Shown piece after piece: positions 7,110 through 14,355 of a DNA stretch of 27,530 nucleotides (its first letter is position 1; the number at the start of each line of letters is the position of its first letter). The stretch is from assembly GCA_964443745.1 (NCBI GenBank), contig CAYUEN010000024.1:1-27530 (forward strand), given 5' to 3'. The position numbers and the translations under genes were made by a program. The stretch is from CAYUEN01 sp964443745. Its GTDB lineage: Bacteria; Campylobacterota; Campylobacteria; Campylobacterales; QNZT01. Below the pieces are notes generated by a model. The model ran no database searches, had not been told where the DNA came from, and saw nothing but the letters and a program-made list of their open reading frames with translations.

Positions 7110-7932
7110 TCGCGAAACGGTAGAGATCAAGGAGGGGGCGCTTTTTGTCTCGGATGCGCACGAGAACGCCACGCGCCACCACTTCCATCACCTTCTGGAG
7201 TCTCTCGATCGCGGCGAAATCAAAACGCCTCAGCTTTTTTTGATGGGGGATATGTTCGATCTGCTCTCTTCGCAGATCTCCGCCGCCATCGATCTTTTCT
7301 CCCCGACGATCGCACTGCTCGATCGTCTTGGCACCAAAATCGAAATCCACTATCTGGAGGGCAATCATGATTTCAATCTCCAAAGCCTCTTTCCTCATAT
7401 CCGCTGCCATCCCCTATCCGTCCAGCCTCTGCAGGCTTCCTTTTGTGGCAAAACCCTCCTTCTTTCGCACGGCGACCTCTATCAGGGAAACGGTTATCTT
7501 CTTTTCAGCAAAATCATCCGCAACGCCCCCTTTCTCTCTCTTTTGGATCTTATCGACGGTCTGTTGGGCCGACCTCTTTTTCGCAAAATTCTCCAAAACC
7601 AGCAAAACAAAAACCTCTGCGAACGAATCGACGATTTTTACGGAATGATTAAACAAAAAATCAAATATTACGATATAGAAGCAGGAAAAATCGATTTTGT
7701 CTGCGAGGGACACTATCACCAGAACGTGGAGTACGCTTTCGATGAGCTTACATATATCAATTTCGCTTCGTTCGCGTGTGAACCCTGTATCCATCGCATC
7801 GCCTATCACGACAGAATCGTTTTCGAAGCCGTAACTACAAGGGGACAATATGAACGACGACAACATCTTGAAGGTTGGTTCGAACGAAATGGAGCTGGTC
7901 GATTTCAGACTGCTCAAGGAGGAGGACGGTAA
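7099..7932 (+). CDS. LpxH-like metallophosphoesterase (probable UDP-2,3-diacylglucosamine diphosphatase)
   Basis: This 277-residue calcineurin-like phosphoesterase has the full metal-ligand series: Asp19-x-His21 in SDAHEN, GDMFD (50-54), GNHD (88-91), His124 in LSHGD, and GHYH (204-207). That is the order in LpxH, which cleaves UDP-2,3-diacylglucosamine to lipid X and UMP. Proximity to lpxB supports that role, though another phosphoesterase substrate is possible. The ATG overlaps argC by 11 bases with no clear ribosome-binding site, suggesting translational coupling. The final 27 or so residues (after residue 250) are read out of frame through the start of cheV, so the natural stop seems to have been lost. 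An AT-rich stretch lies at about 7630-7690. Confidence 0.82.
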   Translation: MSPDRETVEIKEGALFVSDAHENATRHHFHHLLESLDRGEIKTPQLFLMGDMFDLLSSQISAAIDLFSPTIALLDRLGTKIEIHYLEGNHDFNLQSLFPHIRCHPLSVQPLQASFCGKTLLLSHGDLYQGNGYLLFSKIIRNAPFLSLLDLIDGLLGRPLFRKILQNQQNKNLCERIDDFYGMIKQKIKYYDIEAGKIDFVCEGHYHQNVEYAFDELTYINFASFACEPCIHRIAYHDRIVFEAVTTRGQYERRQHLEGWFERNGAGRFQTAQGGGR

Positions 7933-8815
7933 AGTCTACGAAGGAATCTACGGCGTCAACGTCGCCAAAGTGCGGGAAATCATCAAACTACCCACACTGA
8001 CCGAGTTGCCGGGCGCACCTGCCTATATCGACGGTATTTTCGATCTGCGCGGAATCGTGATTCCGGTTGTGAACCTCGCCAAATGGATGAATGTCAACAC
8101 CCCCAAAGACCGACAAATTCAACCCCGCGTCATCATCACCGAATTCAACAACGTCCTGATCGGATTTGCCGTGCACGAAGCGCGGCGAATCCGAAGAATA
8201 AACTGGAAAGATATCGAATCGGCCAGCTTCATCTCCGCAGAAAACGGTGCGTTCGACAAGACGAAGATCACCGGCGTCACGAAACTCGAAGAGGGAGAGG
8301 TGCTGCTGATTCTCGATTTGGAGAGCATCATCGAGGAGCTCGGTTTTTATTCGCCGAGAGTCGATCTCAAACACGGATCGATCGCCCAGTTCAACGGTAC
8401 CGCCCTGGTATTGGATGATAGCTCCACCGCCAGACGCATCGTCAAGGAGGCGTTGCAGAAGATGGGACTCAATGTCGTCGAAGCGCAAGATGGCGTAGAT
8501 GGGTTGGAGAAGATGGAAGATCTCTATAGGATCTTCGGAGAGTCGATGGAGCAGGAGGTCCGCATCATCATCAGCGACGTCGAAATGCCCCAGATGGACG
8601 GTTTTCATTTCGCCTCCAACATCAAGAAAGATCCGAGATTCAGAAATATTCCTCTGATTTTCAACTCCTCCATCAGCGACCATTTCAGCGATATCAGAGG
8701 CAAAGAGGCCGGCGCGGACGCCTATCTGACGAAATTCGACGCTTCGGTATTTTACGACGCCGTCGCAAATGCGATCAATGCACACCAAAACAAAACGCTG
8801 GCACCAGCGGTATAG
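7850..8815 (+). CDS. cheV: Chemotaxis protein CheV (CheW-REC)
   Basis: CheV couples chemoreceptors to CheA and is itself a phosphorylation target. The 321-residue protein has a CheW-like domain (about 14-165, with DGIFDLRGIVIPVVNL) and a receiver domain (about 184-310). Receiver residues visible are Asp189/Asp190 in VLDDSSTARR, the phospho-acceptor Asp243 in ISDVEMPQMDG and Lys295 in YLTKFD. The ATG has AAGGGG seven bases upstream. The N-terminus MNDDNILKVGSNEMELVDFR matches the family as known in Campylobacterota, so the 83-base overlap with the upstream gene is real. First gene of cheV-cheA-cheW. Confidence 0.97.
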   Translation: MNDDNILKVGSNEMELVDFRLLKEEDGKVYEGIYGVNVAKVREIIKLPTLTELPGAPAYIDGIFDLRGIVIPVVNLAKWMNVNTPKDRQIQPRVIITEFNNVLIGFAVHEARRIRRINWKDIESASFISAENGAFDKTKITGVTKLEEGEVLLILDLESIIEELGFYSPRVDLKHGSIAQFNGTALVLDDSSTARRIVKEALQKMGLNVVEAQDGVDGLEKMEDLYRIFGESMEQEVRIIISDVEMPQMDGFHFASNIKKDPRFRNIPLIFNSSISDHFSDIRGKEAGADAYLTKFDASVFYDAVANAINAHQNKTLAPAV

Positions 8816-8824
8816 GAGGGGTAG

Positions 8825-11146
8825 ATGGAAGATTTTCAAGAGATAATGGAAGATTTTTTGGTAGAGGCGTATGAGCTGGTCGAGCAGATGGATCAGGATC
8901 TGGTCGAACTGGAACACAATCCGGAGGATCTGGAACTGCTCAACAGCATTTTCCGCGTCGCCCATACGGTCAAGGGTTCCAGCTCCTTTTTGAATTTTGA
9001 CGTCCTGACCGAACTGACGCACCACATGGAGGATGTTCTCAACAAAGCCAGACGAGAAGAGCTGAAGATCACGCCCGAAATCATGGATACGATTCTGCAG
9101 TCGGTCGATATGATGAAAGCGCTACTGGATTCGATCAAGGAAAACGGCGACGACAGCCACAGCGGTATCGATATTGGACCCATCTGCGAAAAATTCGACG
9201 CGATCTCCAGCGGAAAGGAGATCCCCTCTGTCTCGAACGAAGAGCTCCAGACACCCCCGCAGGAGGAGAAAGCGCCCCAAACCGAACCGGAGGAGGAGCC
9301 TGACTACGCCAATATGAGCCCCGAAGAGGTGGAGGCGGAGATCGAACGCCTGCTGGCCGAAAAGCAGCGCGAAAAAGAGGCGAAAAAAGCCAAAAAGAGA
9401 GAAACCGCGAAAGAGGCACCCCAAAAAGCCGCAACCACATCCCGGACACAACAGCCCACCCCCGCAAAAAAAGCCTCCACACCCACCCCCTCCGCAAAAA
9501 AAGGCTCGACGCCCGAACAGACCATCCGGGTGGAGGTCAAACGTCTGGATCACCTGATGAATCTCATCGGAGAGCTGGTATTGGGAAAAAACCGCCTCCT
9601 GAAAATCTACGACGACGTCGAAGAGCGCTACGAAGGGGAGAAGTTTCTCGAAGAGCTCAACCAGGTCGTCTCTTCCGTCTCTTTGGTGACCACCGACCTG
9701 CAGATCGCGGTGATGAAGACCAGAATGCTTCCCGTGGCCAAAGTCTTCAACAAATTCCCCAGACTCGTACGCGACCTCTCACGCGAGCTGGGCAAGGATA
9801 TCGAACTGATTATGAGCGGCGAAGAGACGGAATTGGACAAATCGATCGTCGAAGAGATCGGAGATCCGCTCGTTCATATGATTCGCAACTCCTGCGACCA
9901 TGGAATCGAACCGCCGGAAGTACGCAAGGCGGCGGGCAAACCGGCCAAAGGAACGGTCGAACTGAAAGCCTACAACGAAGGCAATCAGATCGTCATCGAA
10001 ATCAGGGACGACGGAGCCGGTATGGATCCCGATTTCCTGAAGATGAAAGCACTCGACAAAGGGCTCATCAGCGAACGCGAAGCGGGACAGCTTTCCGACA
10101 AGGAGGCCTATGGCTTGATCTTCAAGCCAGGCTTCTCCACCGCGGCGAAAGTGACCGGTGTCTCCGGGCGCGGCGTGGGGATGGACGTGGTCAAAACCAA
10201 TATCGAAAAGCTAAACGGCATCATCGATATCGAGAGCGAACTGGGCAAAGGGTCGGTCTTCAAACTCAAAATTCCTCTGACACTGGCGATCATGCAATCG
10301 CTGCTCGTTTCGGTACAGGAGGAGTATTTCGCGATTCCTCTCGCTTCGGTTCTGGAGACGGTTCGCATCTCGCTCGATGAAATCTACACGATCGAGGGTA
10401 AAAACGTTCTTCGTCTGCGCAACGAGGTTCTCTCTTTGGTGCGTCTTTCCGATATGTTCGGAGTCGAACAGGTTTTCGACAGCGGTGAACACGCCTACGT
10501 CGTCATCATCGGTCTGGCCGAATCCAAACTCGGCATCATCGTCGACGGCCTCGTGGGGCAGGAGGAGATCGTCATCAAATCGATGGGAGACTATCTCCAG
10601 GGAATCGAGGGAATCGCCGGTGCGACGATCCGAGGTGACGGAGGTGTGACGCTGATCACCGATGTGAGTGCGATGATGAAACTTGCCAAAGAGATCAAGG
10701 TCGACCTCACGCAGGTAGCGAAACAGATACAGAAAAACCAGAAAAGCAAACCGGACGACTATCATGTACTGATCGTCGACGACAGCAAGACCGACCGGAT
10801 GATTATGCAAAAATCGCTCGCACCTCTGGGAATCCGGATAACGGAAGCGACCAACGGCGTCGAAGCGCTGAATCTGCTCAAAAGTCCGGATGCGGACTAC
10901 GACGCGATTTTGATCGATATCGAAATGCCACAGATGGACGGTTATACGCTCGCAAGCGAAATCCGCAAATATTCGAGATTCAAAAACCTGCCGCTGCTGG
11001 CCGTCACGTCCCGCACATCCAAAGCCGACAGACTCAGGGGCGTCGAATCGGGTATGACCGAATACATCACCAAACCCTACTCCGCCGAGTATCTGATGGG
11101 CACCGTCAGCAAAAACATCAAACTACCAATGGAGGCGACCGCATGA
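8825..11146 (+). CDS. cheA: Chemotaxis histidine kinase CheA with C-terminal receiver domain
   Basis: The 773-residue CheA receives signals from receptor arrays and phosphorylates response regulators. In order: HPt domain with the phosphorylated His47 in VAHTVKGSS; a low-complexity Ala/Lys/Glu/Pro/Thr-rich linker (about 137-232) with no obvious P2 domain; dimerisation helices (LMNLIGELVLGKNRL); the ATPase with MIRNSCDHGIE, RDDGAGMD and GRGVGMDVVKTNI; a CheW-like domain; and a receiver domain from about residue 645 with VDDSKTDR and phospho-acceptor Asp698 in IDIEMPQMDG. The CheA-REC fusion is typical of Campylobacterota. AGGAGGGG precedes the ATG, nine bases after cheV. The stop overlaps the cheW start as ATGA. 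No separate cheY, cheR or cheB is in the window. Confidence 0.97.
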   Translation: MEDFQEIMEDFLVEAYELVEQMDQDLVELEHNPEDLELLNSIFRVAHTVKGSSSFLNFDVLTELTHHMEDVLNKARREELKITPEIMDTILQSVDMMKALLDSIKENGDDSHSGIDIGPICEKFDAISSGKEIPSVSNEELQTPPQEEKAPQTEPEEEPDYANMSPEEVEAEIERLLAEKQREKEAKKAKKRETAKEAPQKAATTSRTQQPTPAKKASTPTPSAKKGSTPEQTIRVEVKRLDHLMNLIGELVLGKNRLLKIYDDVEERYEGEKFLEELNQVVSSVSLVTTDLQIAVMKTRMLPVAKVFNKFPRLVRDLSRELGKDIELIMSGEETELDKSIVEEIGDPLVHMIRNSCDHGIEPPEVRKAAGKPAKGTVELKAYNEGNQIVIEIRDDGAGMDPDFLKMKALDKGLISEREAGQLSDKEAYGLIFKPGFSTAAKVTGVSGRGVGMDVVKTNIEKLNGIIDIESELGKGSVFKLKIPLTLAIMQSLLVSVQEEYFAIPLASVLETVRISLDEIYTIEGKNVLRLRNEVLSLVRLSDMFGVEQVFDSGEHAYVVIIGLAESKLGIIVDGLVGQEEIVIKSMGDYLQGIEGIAGATIRGDGGVTLITDVSAMMKLAKEIKVDLTQVAKQIQKNQKSKPDDYHVLIVDDSKTDRMIMQKSLAPLGIRITEATNGVEALNLLKSPDADYDAILIDIEMPQMDGYTLASEIRKYSRFKNLPLLAVTSRTSKADRLRGVESGMTEYITKPYSAEYLMGTVSKNIKLPMEATA

Positions 11147-11649
11147 ACGCACAATTAGAACAGGTTTTGAAAAACCAAAAGGAGCAGATCACTTCACCTC
11201 TCGAAAATGAAAAAAAGAAAGACGAAGAGATCATCCAGTTGGTCGGCTTCATCGTCGGAGAGGAGGAGTATGCGATCCCGATCCTCAATATCCAGGAGAT
11301 CATAAAACCGATCGAATACACGAGGGTCCCCAGCACGCCCGACTATGTCCTTGGGGTCTTCAACCTACGCGGCAACGTCATTCCTCTGATCGATCTGAGA
11401 AAGAAGTTTCACCTCCCCTCCGCAGATCAGACGGCGGATACGCGCTATATCGTCATGAAAGACGGCGAAAACATCGCGGGCTTCGTGATCGACAAACTGA
11501 CCGAAGCGATCCGCCTCAACACGAATCAGATCGACCCCGCACCCGAGACGTTGCACAACGACAGGGGAATGATCTCGGGTATCGGCAAACGTGACACTTC
11601 GATCCTGACGATCCTGAAAGTGGACGTGCTGCTCAAACGCGATTTCTAG
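11143..11649 (+). CDS. cheW: Chemotaxis adaptor CheW
   Basis: CheW links CheA to receptors in the chemosensory array. The 168-residue protein has about 30 variable, charged N-terminal residues, then a single CheW domain with EEYAIPILNIQEIIKP, YVLGVFNLRGNVIPLIDLR and a closing LTILKVDVLLKRDF. GGAGG lies seven bases before the ATG, and the start overlaps the cheA stop (ATGA), so the two are translationally coupled. The 3' end overlaps the convergent metF-like gene by four bases. Confidence 0.97.
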   Translation: MNAQLEQVLKNQKEQITSPLENEKKKDEEIIQLVGFIVGEEEYAIPILNIQEIIKPIEYTRVPSTPDYVLGVFNLRGNVIPLIDLRKKFHLPSADQTADTRYIVMKDGENIAGFVIDKLTEAIRLNTNQIDPAPETLHNDRGMISGIGKRDTSILTILKVDVLLKRDF

Positions 11650-12563
11650 ATCGAATCCACGATCTCTTTGGCCAATACGAAATTGTTGGCCGTCATCAGA
11701 TGCATCTTCGGGTGCATCTTCCAGATGGAATTGAACGCCTCGATCGAAAGCTCCAATCCCACCTTTTTCTGCTCCTCTTCCGAAACTTTCTTCGCATGAT
11801 AGAGGCGATCTCCCCACGATTTGGGCACTTCCACACCCGGTACGTGCGAGCTTAGAAATTGTGCGGTACGAAGTTTCACGATCGGGAAAAAGCCGATGAT
11901 CAGTTGCGCATCCACCTCCGTTCCCGATTCGATCTTCGCCTTTTCGAAAAGCTCCAGCAGCATTTTCGCATTCTCCACACTATAGACCGGCTGGGTAATG
12001 ATCGCTTTGGTACCGTTTTCGAGTTTGAGGCGCATCTTCTTCTGCAGGTTTCTGGGATTCTTCGCGAAAGCGTTGGAGACGCTGAAGGGGTAGATTGGCT
12101 TTGGTTTCGTATCGAGCGGTTTGCCGGCATAATCGATCCCGGCATTGAAACACTTGATGATCTCCAACAACAGCGTACTGTTTCCTTCGAAGACCCCTTT
12201 GGTTTGCGGCTGATCGCTCATACTCGCCGGATCCCCCGTAAGCGCCAAAATCGCACGGATTCCAAAATCGTTCGCCCCCAACAAAGAAGACTGCAACCCG
12301 ATCTTGTTGCGATCGCGCATCGACATCGTCGCGATCGCGGGCTTTTTGAAAGCTGTCTGAAGTTTGAGCGCCCCGAAAAGCGCGCTGTATTTGAGCTTGG
12401 CCAGCGGAGAATCGGTCACGCTGAACCCGTCCACCTTCCGATGCAATCCCAGTTCGCGTATCCTTTCTACGATCGGATCGAATCGAGGAGAGTGGCGCGG
12501 TGTGGTTTCGAGCGTCAAAAAAGAACCCTCTTGCAGTTTCGTCATAAATTTTTCAAACATCAT
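11646..12563 (-). CDS. metF: Methylenetetrahydrofolate reductase (MetF family)
   Basis: The 305-residue protein has a TIM-barrel MTHFR pattern: Glu19 in FLTLETTP (likely the catalytic acid region), GFSVTDSPLAKLKYS, MSMRDRNKIGLQSSLLGAND, RAILALTGDPASMSD with the flavin/substrate-binding GDP, and KAIITQPVYSVE. It would reduce 5,10-methylene-THF to 5-methyl-THF for methionine synthesis. The N-terminal segment differs from E. coli MetF and resembles the variant found in many Campylobacterota. Two tandem ATGs (12561-12563 and 12558-12560) are possible, with GGGGA upstream. A TATAAT box lies at 12591-12596. It is inverted between cheW and serB, which are neighbours in C. jejuni from memory. Confidence 0.85.
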   Translation of the reverse strand: MMFEKFMTKLQEGSFLTLETTPRHSPRFDPIVERIRELGLHRKVDGFSVTDSPLAKLKYSALFGALKLQTAFKKPAIATMSMRDRNKIGLQSSLLGANDFGIRAILALTGDPASMSDQPQTKGVFEGNSTLLLEIIKCFNAGIDYAGKPLDTKPKPIYPFSVSNAFAKNPRNLQKKMRLKLENGTKAIITQPVYSVENAKMLLELFEKAKIESGTEVDAQLIIGFFPIVKLRTAQFLSSHVPGVEVPKSWGDRLYHAKKVSEEEQKKVGLELSIEAFNSIWKMHPKMHLMTANNFVLAKEIVDSI

Positions 12564-12589
12564 TTAGATAAATCCCCATATTAATTCGG

Positions 12590-12595
12590 TATTAT
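12590..12595 (+). promoter_or_regulatory. Possible -10 box of serB, overlapping the metF -10
   Basis: TATTAT on the plus strand, one mismatch from consensus, superimposed on the metF -10 box. A start near 12602 would place the whole 103-nt hairpin in the serB leader. The -35 region is not consensus, so support is modest. Confidence 0.35.
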
Positions 12596-12596
12596 A
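12591..12596 (-). promoter_or_regulatory. -10 box of metF
   Basis: TATAAT on the minus strand, no clear -35. It predicts a leader of about 20 bases with a GGGGA ribosome-binding site at 12574-12577. The same bases shifted by one read TATTAT on the plus strand, pointing at serB. Confidence 0.55.
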
Positions 12597-12608
12597 GCCA
12601 AAATTTCG

Positions 12609-12711
12609 TCCCGAAAGCTTCCATCGGAAGCGATATGGACGATTTCGGGCGACAAAACCGATCGAAAATCCGATCACGCTCCGTATCGTCCTTCGAGTGA
12701 AGCTTTCGGGA
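12609..12711 (+). other. Extended imperfect hairpin in the metF/serB divergent region, probable structured leader of serB
   Basis: Outer arms TCCCGAAAGCTTC (12609-12621) and GAAGCTTTCGGGA (12699-12711) are a perfect 13-bp inverted repeat. Inside, after a two-base mismatch, 12624-12626 pair with 12694-12696, 12628-12630 with 12691-12693, and 12631-12639 with 12680-12688 (one G-T wobble). An inner hairpin follows, with GATTT (12641-12645) against AAATC (12666-12670). About 30 or more pairs form in total. It has no U tract and lies before a gene, so it is not a simple terminator. The serB AAAGGAG starts four bases after the right arm. I do not recognise a known riboswitch. It could also be a palindromic mobile repeat; no target-site duplication is evident. 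Confidence 0.75.
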
Positions 12712-12725
12712 ACCAAAGGAGTATC

Positions 12726-13346
12726 ATGAAATTGTGTGTGTTCGATTTCGATTCGACGCTGATGGACGGCGAGACGATCGACTTCCTCGCCGGAGCGCTG
12801 GGATTGAAAGAGAAGGTCGCCAAAATCACCGAAATGGCGATGCGCGGAGAACTCGATTTTTTCGAGAGTCTGACCCAGCGTGTTTCACTGCTGGAGGGGC
12901 TGGAGACAAAAAAGGTGGACGAGATCTGTCACAACCTCCCCTTTATGCCGGGAGCGGCGGAGACGATCGCGGCGTTGAAAAAAAGAGGCTACAAAGTGGT
13001 CGTTTTCAGCGGAGGATTTCGAAACGCCACGAGCGATGCGAAAGAGAAGCTGGGATTCGATGCCGACTTCTCCAACGTTCTCCATGCCAGAGAAGGCAGG
13101 CTGAGCGGTCTTGTCGGAGGCGATATGATGTTTGACTTCTCCAAGGGAGATATGCTAAAACGCCTCCAGGCGCTGCTGGGAATCACCCCCGCCGAAACCG
13201 TCGTGGTGGGTGACGGCGCGAACGACCGCTCCATGTTCGCCCATGCCGATACCCGCATCGCCTTCTGCGCCAAGGAGATTCTCAAAAAAGAGGCCAACAT
13301 CATCGTCGATATCAAAGATTTAAGAGCGATTCTCAAGGAGATATGA
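12726..13346 (+). CDS. serB: Phosphoserine phosphatase SerB
   Basis: SerB hydrolyses phosphoserine to serine, the last step of the phosphorylated serine pathway. The 206-residue HAD-superfamily protein shows motif I in VFDFDSTLMDGET (nucleophile Asp7, acid Asp9), motif II in VFSGGFRNAT, the Lys in KGDMLKRLQ and motif III in VVGDGANDRSMF. It lacks the N-terminal ACT-like extension of E. coli SerB and matches the short form. AAAGGAG lies at 12715-12721, directly after the right arm of the long hairpin. Its stop overlaps the tal start region. Confidence 0.94.
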   Translation: MKLCVFDFDSTLMDGETIDFLAGALGLKEKVAKITEMAMRGELDFFESLTQRVSLLEGLETKKVDEICHNLPFMPGAAETIAALKKRGYKVVVFSGGFRNATSDAKEKLGFDADFSNVLHAREGRLSGLVGGDMMFDFSKGDMLKRLQALLGITPAETVVVGDGANDRSMFAHADTRIAFCAKEILKKEANIIVDIKDLRAILKEI

Positions 13347-14353
13347 TGTATATCAAAGAAGCCAATTTCGCACTCTGGTGCGACTTTATCGAGAGAGATT
13401 TTCTCAAAAACGAATTCAAGGCGTTGATTCGAAACGGCATCGTCAACGGCGCCACGAGCAACCCCGCCATCTTCAAAAACGCGATTACCACCTCTCCCGC
13501 TTATCGCGAAGAGATCACAAAAGCAAAAGGAACACCCCCCAAGGAGATCTACGAAAAACTCGCCATTCAAGATATCACGCTCGCTGCCGATATCATGAAA
13601 GATCTCTATGCCGGAGACGACGACGGATTCGTGAGTATCGAGGTAGATCCGTTTTTGTGCGACGATACCGAAGCGACCGTCAACGAAGCGAAACGGCTCT
13701 ACAAAAGTATCGATCGTCCCAACATCATGATCAAAGTTCCCGCGACGGTAGCGGGATTTGACGCGATGGAGGCGCTGATGGCGGAGGGAATCAGTGTCAA
13801 TGCGACGCTGATTTTCGATCCGGCACAGGCCAAGGGGTGTCTGAATGCGTTCGAGCTGGGATTGAACCGATTCGGTTCGCTGTCCCCGAACACACCCCTT
13901 CCCAAAGGGGTGATCAGCATTTTCGTCAGCCGTTTCGACCGGATGATGGATGAAACGTTTCGAAACAGAGGCTTGCCTCAGGGGCGACTGGGTATCTACA
14001 ACGCGACGAAGATCTACCACGAGATCCAGCGTCGCCGATTGCCCGGTGTGCGCGCACTTTTCGCAAGCACCGGCGTCAAGGGGGATGCCTATGCGCCCGA
14101 CTACTACGTCAGCGAGCTTCTTTACGAAAACGCGGTCGACACCGCACCGCTGGAGACGATCGAAGCCTTCGTGCGAAACGGCCGAAAAGTGATCAAACAC
14201 CCGGTTTCCGAAGAGGAGATCGAGAGGTTTTTCGCACAAATGGCGGCTTTCGGCATCGATAGAGACGAAATTTACAAAACCCTGCTGACAGAAGGGTTGG
14301 AAGCCTTCAAGGAGGCGTTTACCCAGATTCTGGAGGCACTCGAAAAAGGATAG
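13346..14353 (+). CDS. tal: Transaldolase
   Basis: Transaldolase moves a dihydroxyacetone unit between sugar phosphates in the non-oxidative pentose phosphate pathway. The 335-residue protein has NGATSNPAIFKNAI near the N-terminus, the Schiff-base lysine in NIMIKVPATVAG (about residue 130) and the segments EGISVNATLIF and ISIFVSRFDR. Two ATGs are in tandem at 13343 and 13346. The second is five bases from AAGGAG (13335-13340) and is preferred; the first is only two bases away and forms ATGA with the serB stop. Follows serB, as in C. jejuni from memory. Confidence 0.93.
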   Translation: MYIKEANFALWCDFIERDFLKNEFKALIRNGIVNGATSNPAIFKNAITTSPAYREEITKAKGTPPKEIYEKLAIQDITLAADIMKDLYAGDDDGFVSIEVDPFLCDDTEATVNEAKRLYKSIDRPNIMIKVPATVAGFDAMEALMAEGISVNATLIFDPAQAKGCLNAFELGLNRFGSLSPNTPLPKGVISIFVSRFDRMMDETFRNRGLPQGRLGIYNATKIYHEIQRRRLPGVRALFASTGVKGDAYAPDYYVSELLYENAVDTAPLETIEAFVRNGRKVIKHPVSEEEIERFFAQMAAFGIDRDEIYKTLLTEGLEAFKEAFTQILEALEKG

Positions 14354-14355
14354 CG

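Noticed and set aside
12601..12725. Idea that the metF/serB hairpin is a simple intrinsic terminator
   Set aside because: It lies between divergent genes, ahead of serB, has no following U tract and is far longer than needed.
12989..14239. 416-codon minus-strand open frame opposite serB and tal
   Set aside because: It is antisense to two genes with secure catalytic motifs; long antisense frames are common where codon choice favours GAT, ATC and TCG.
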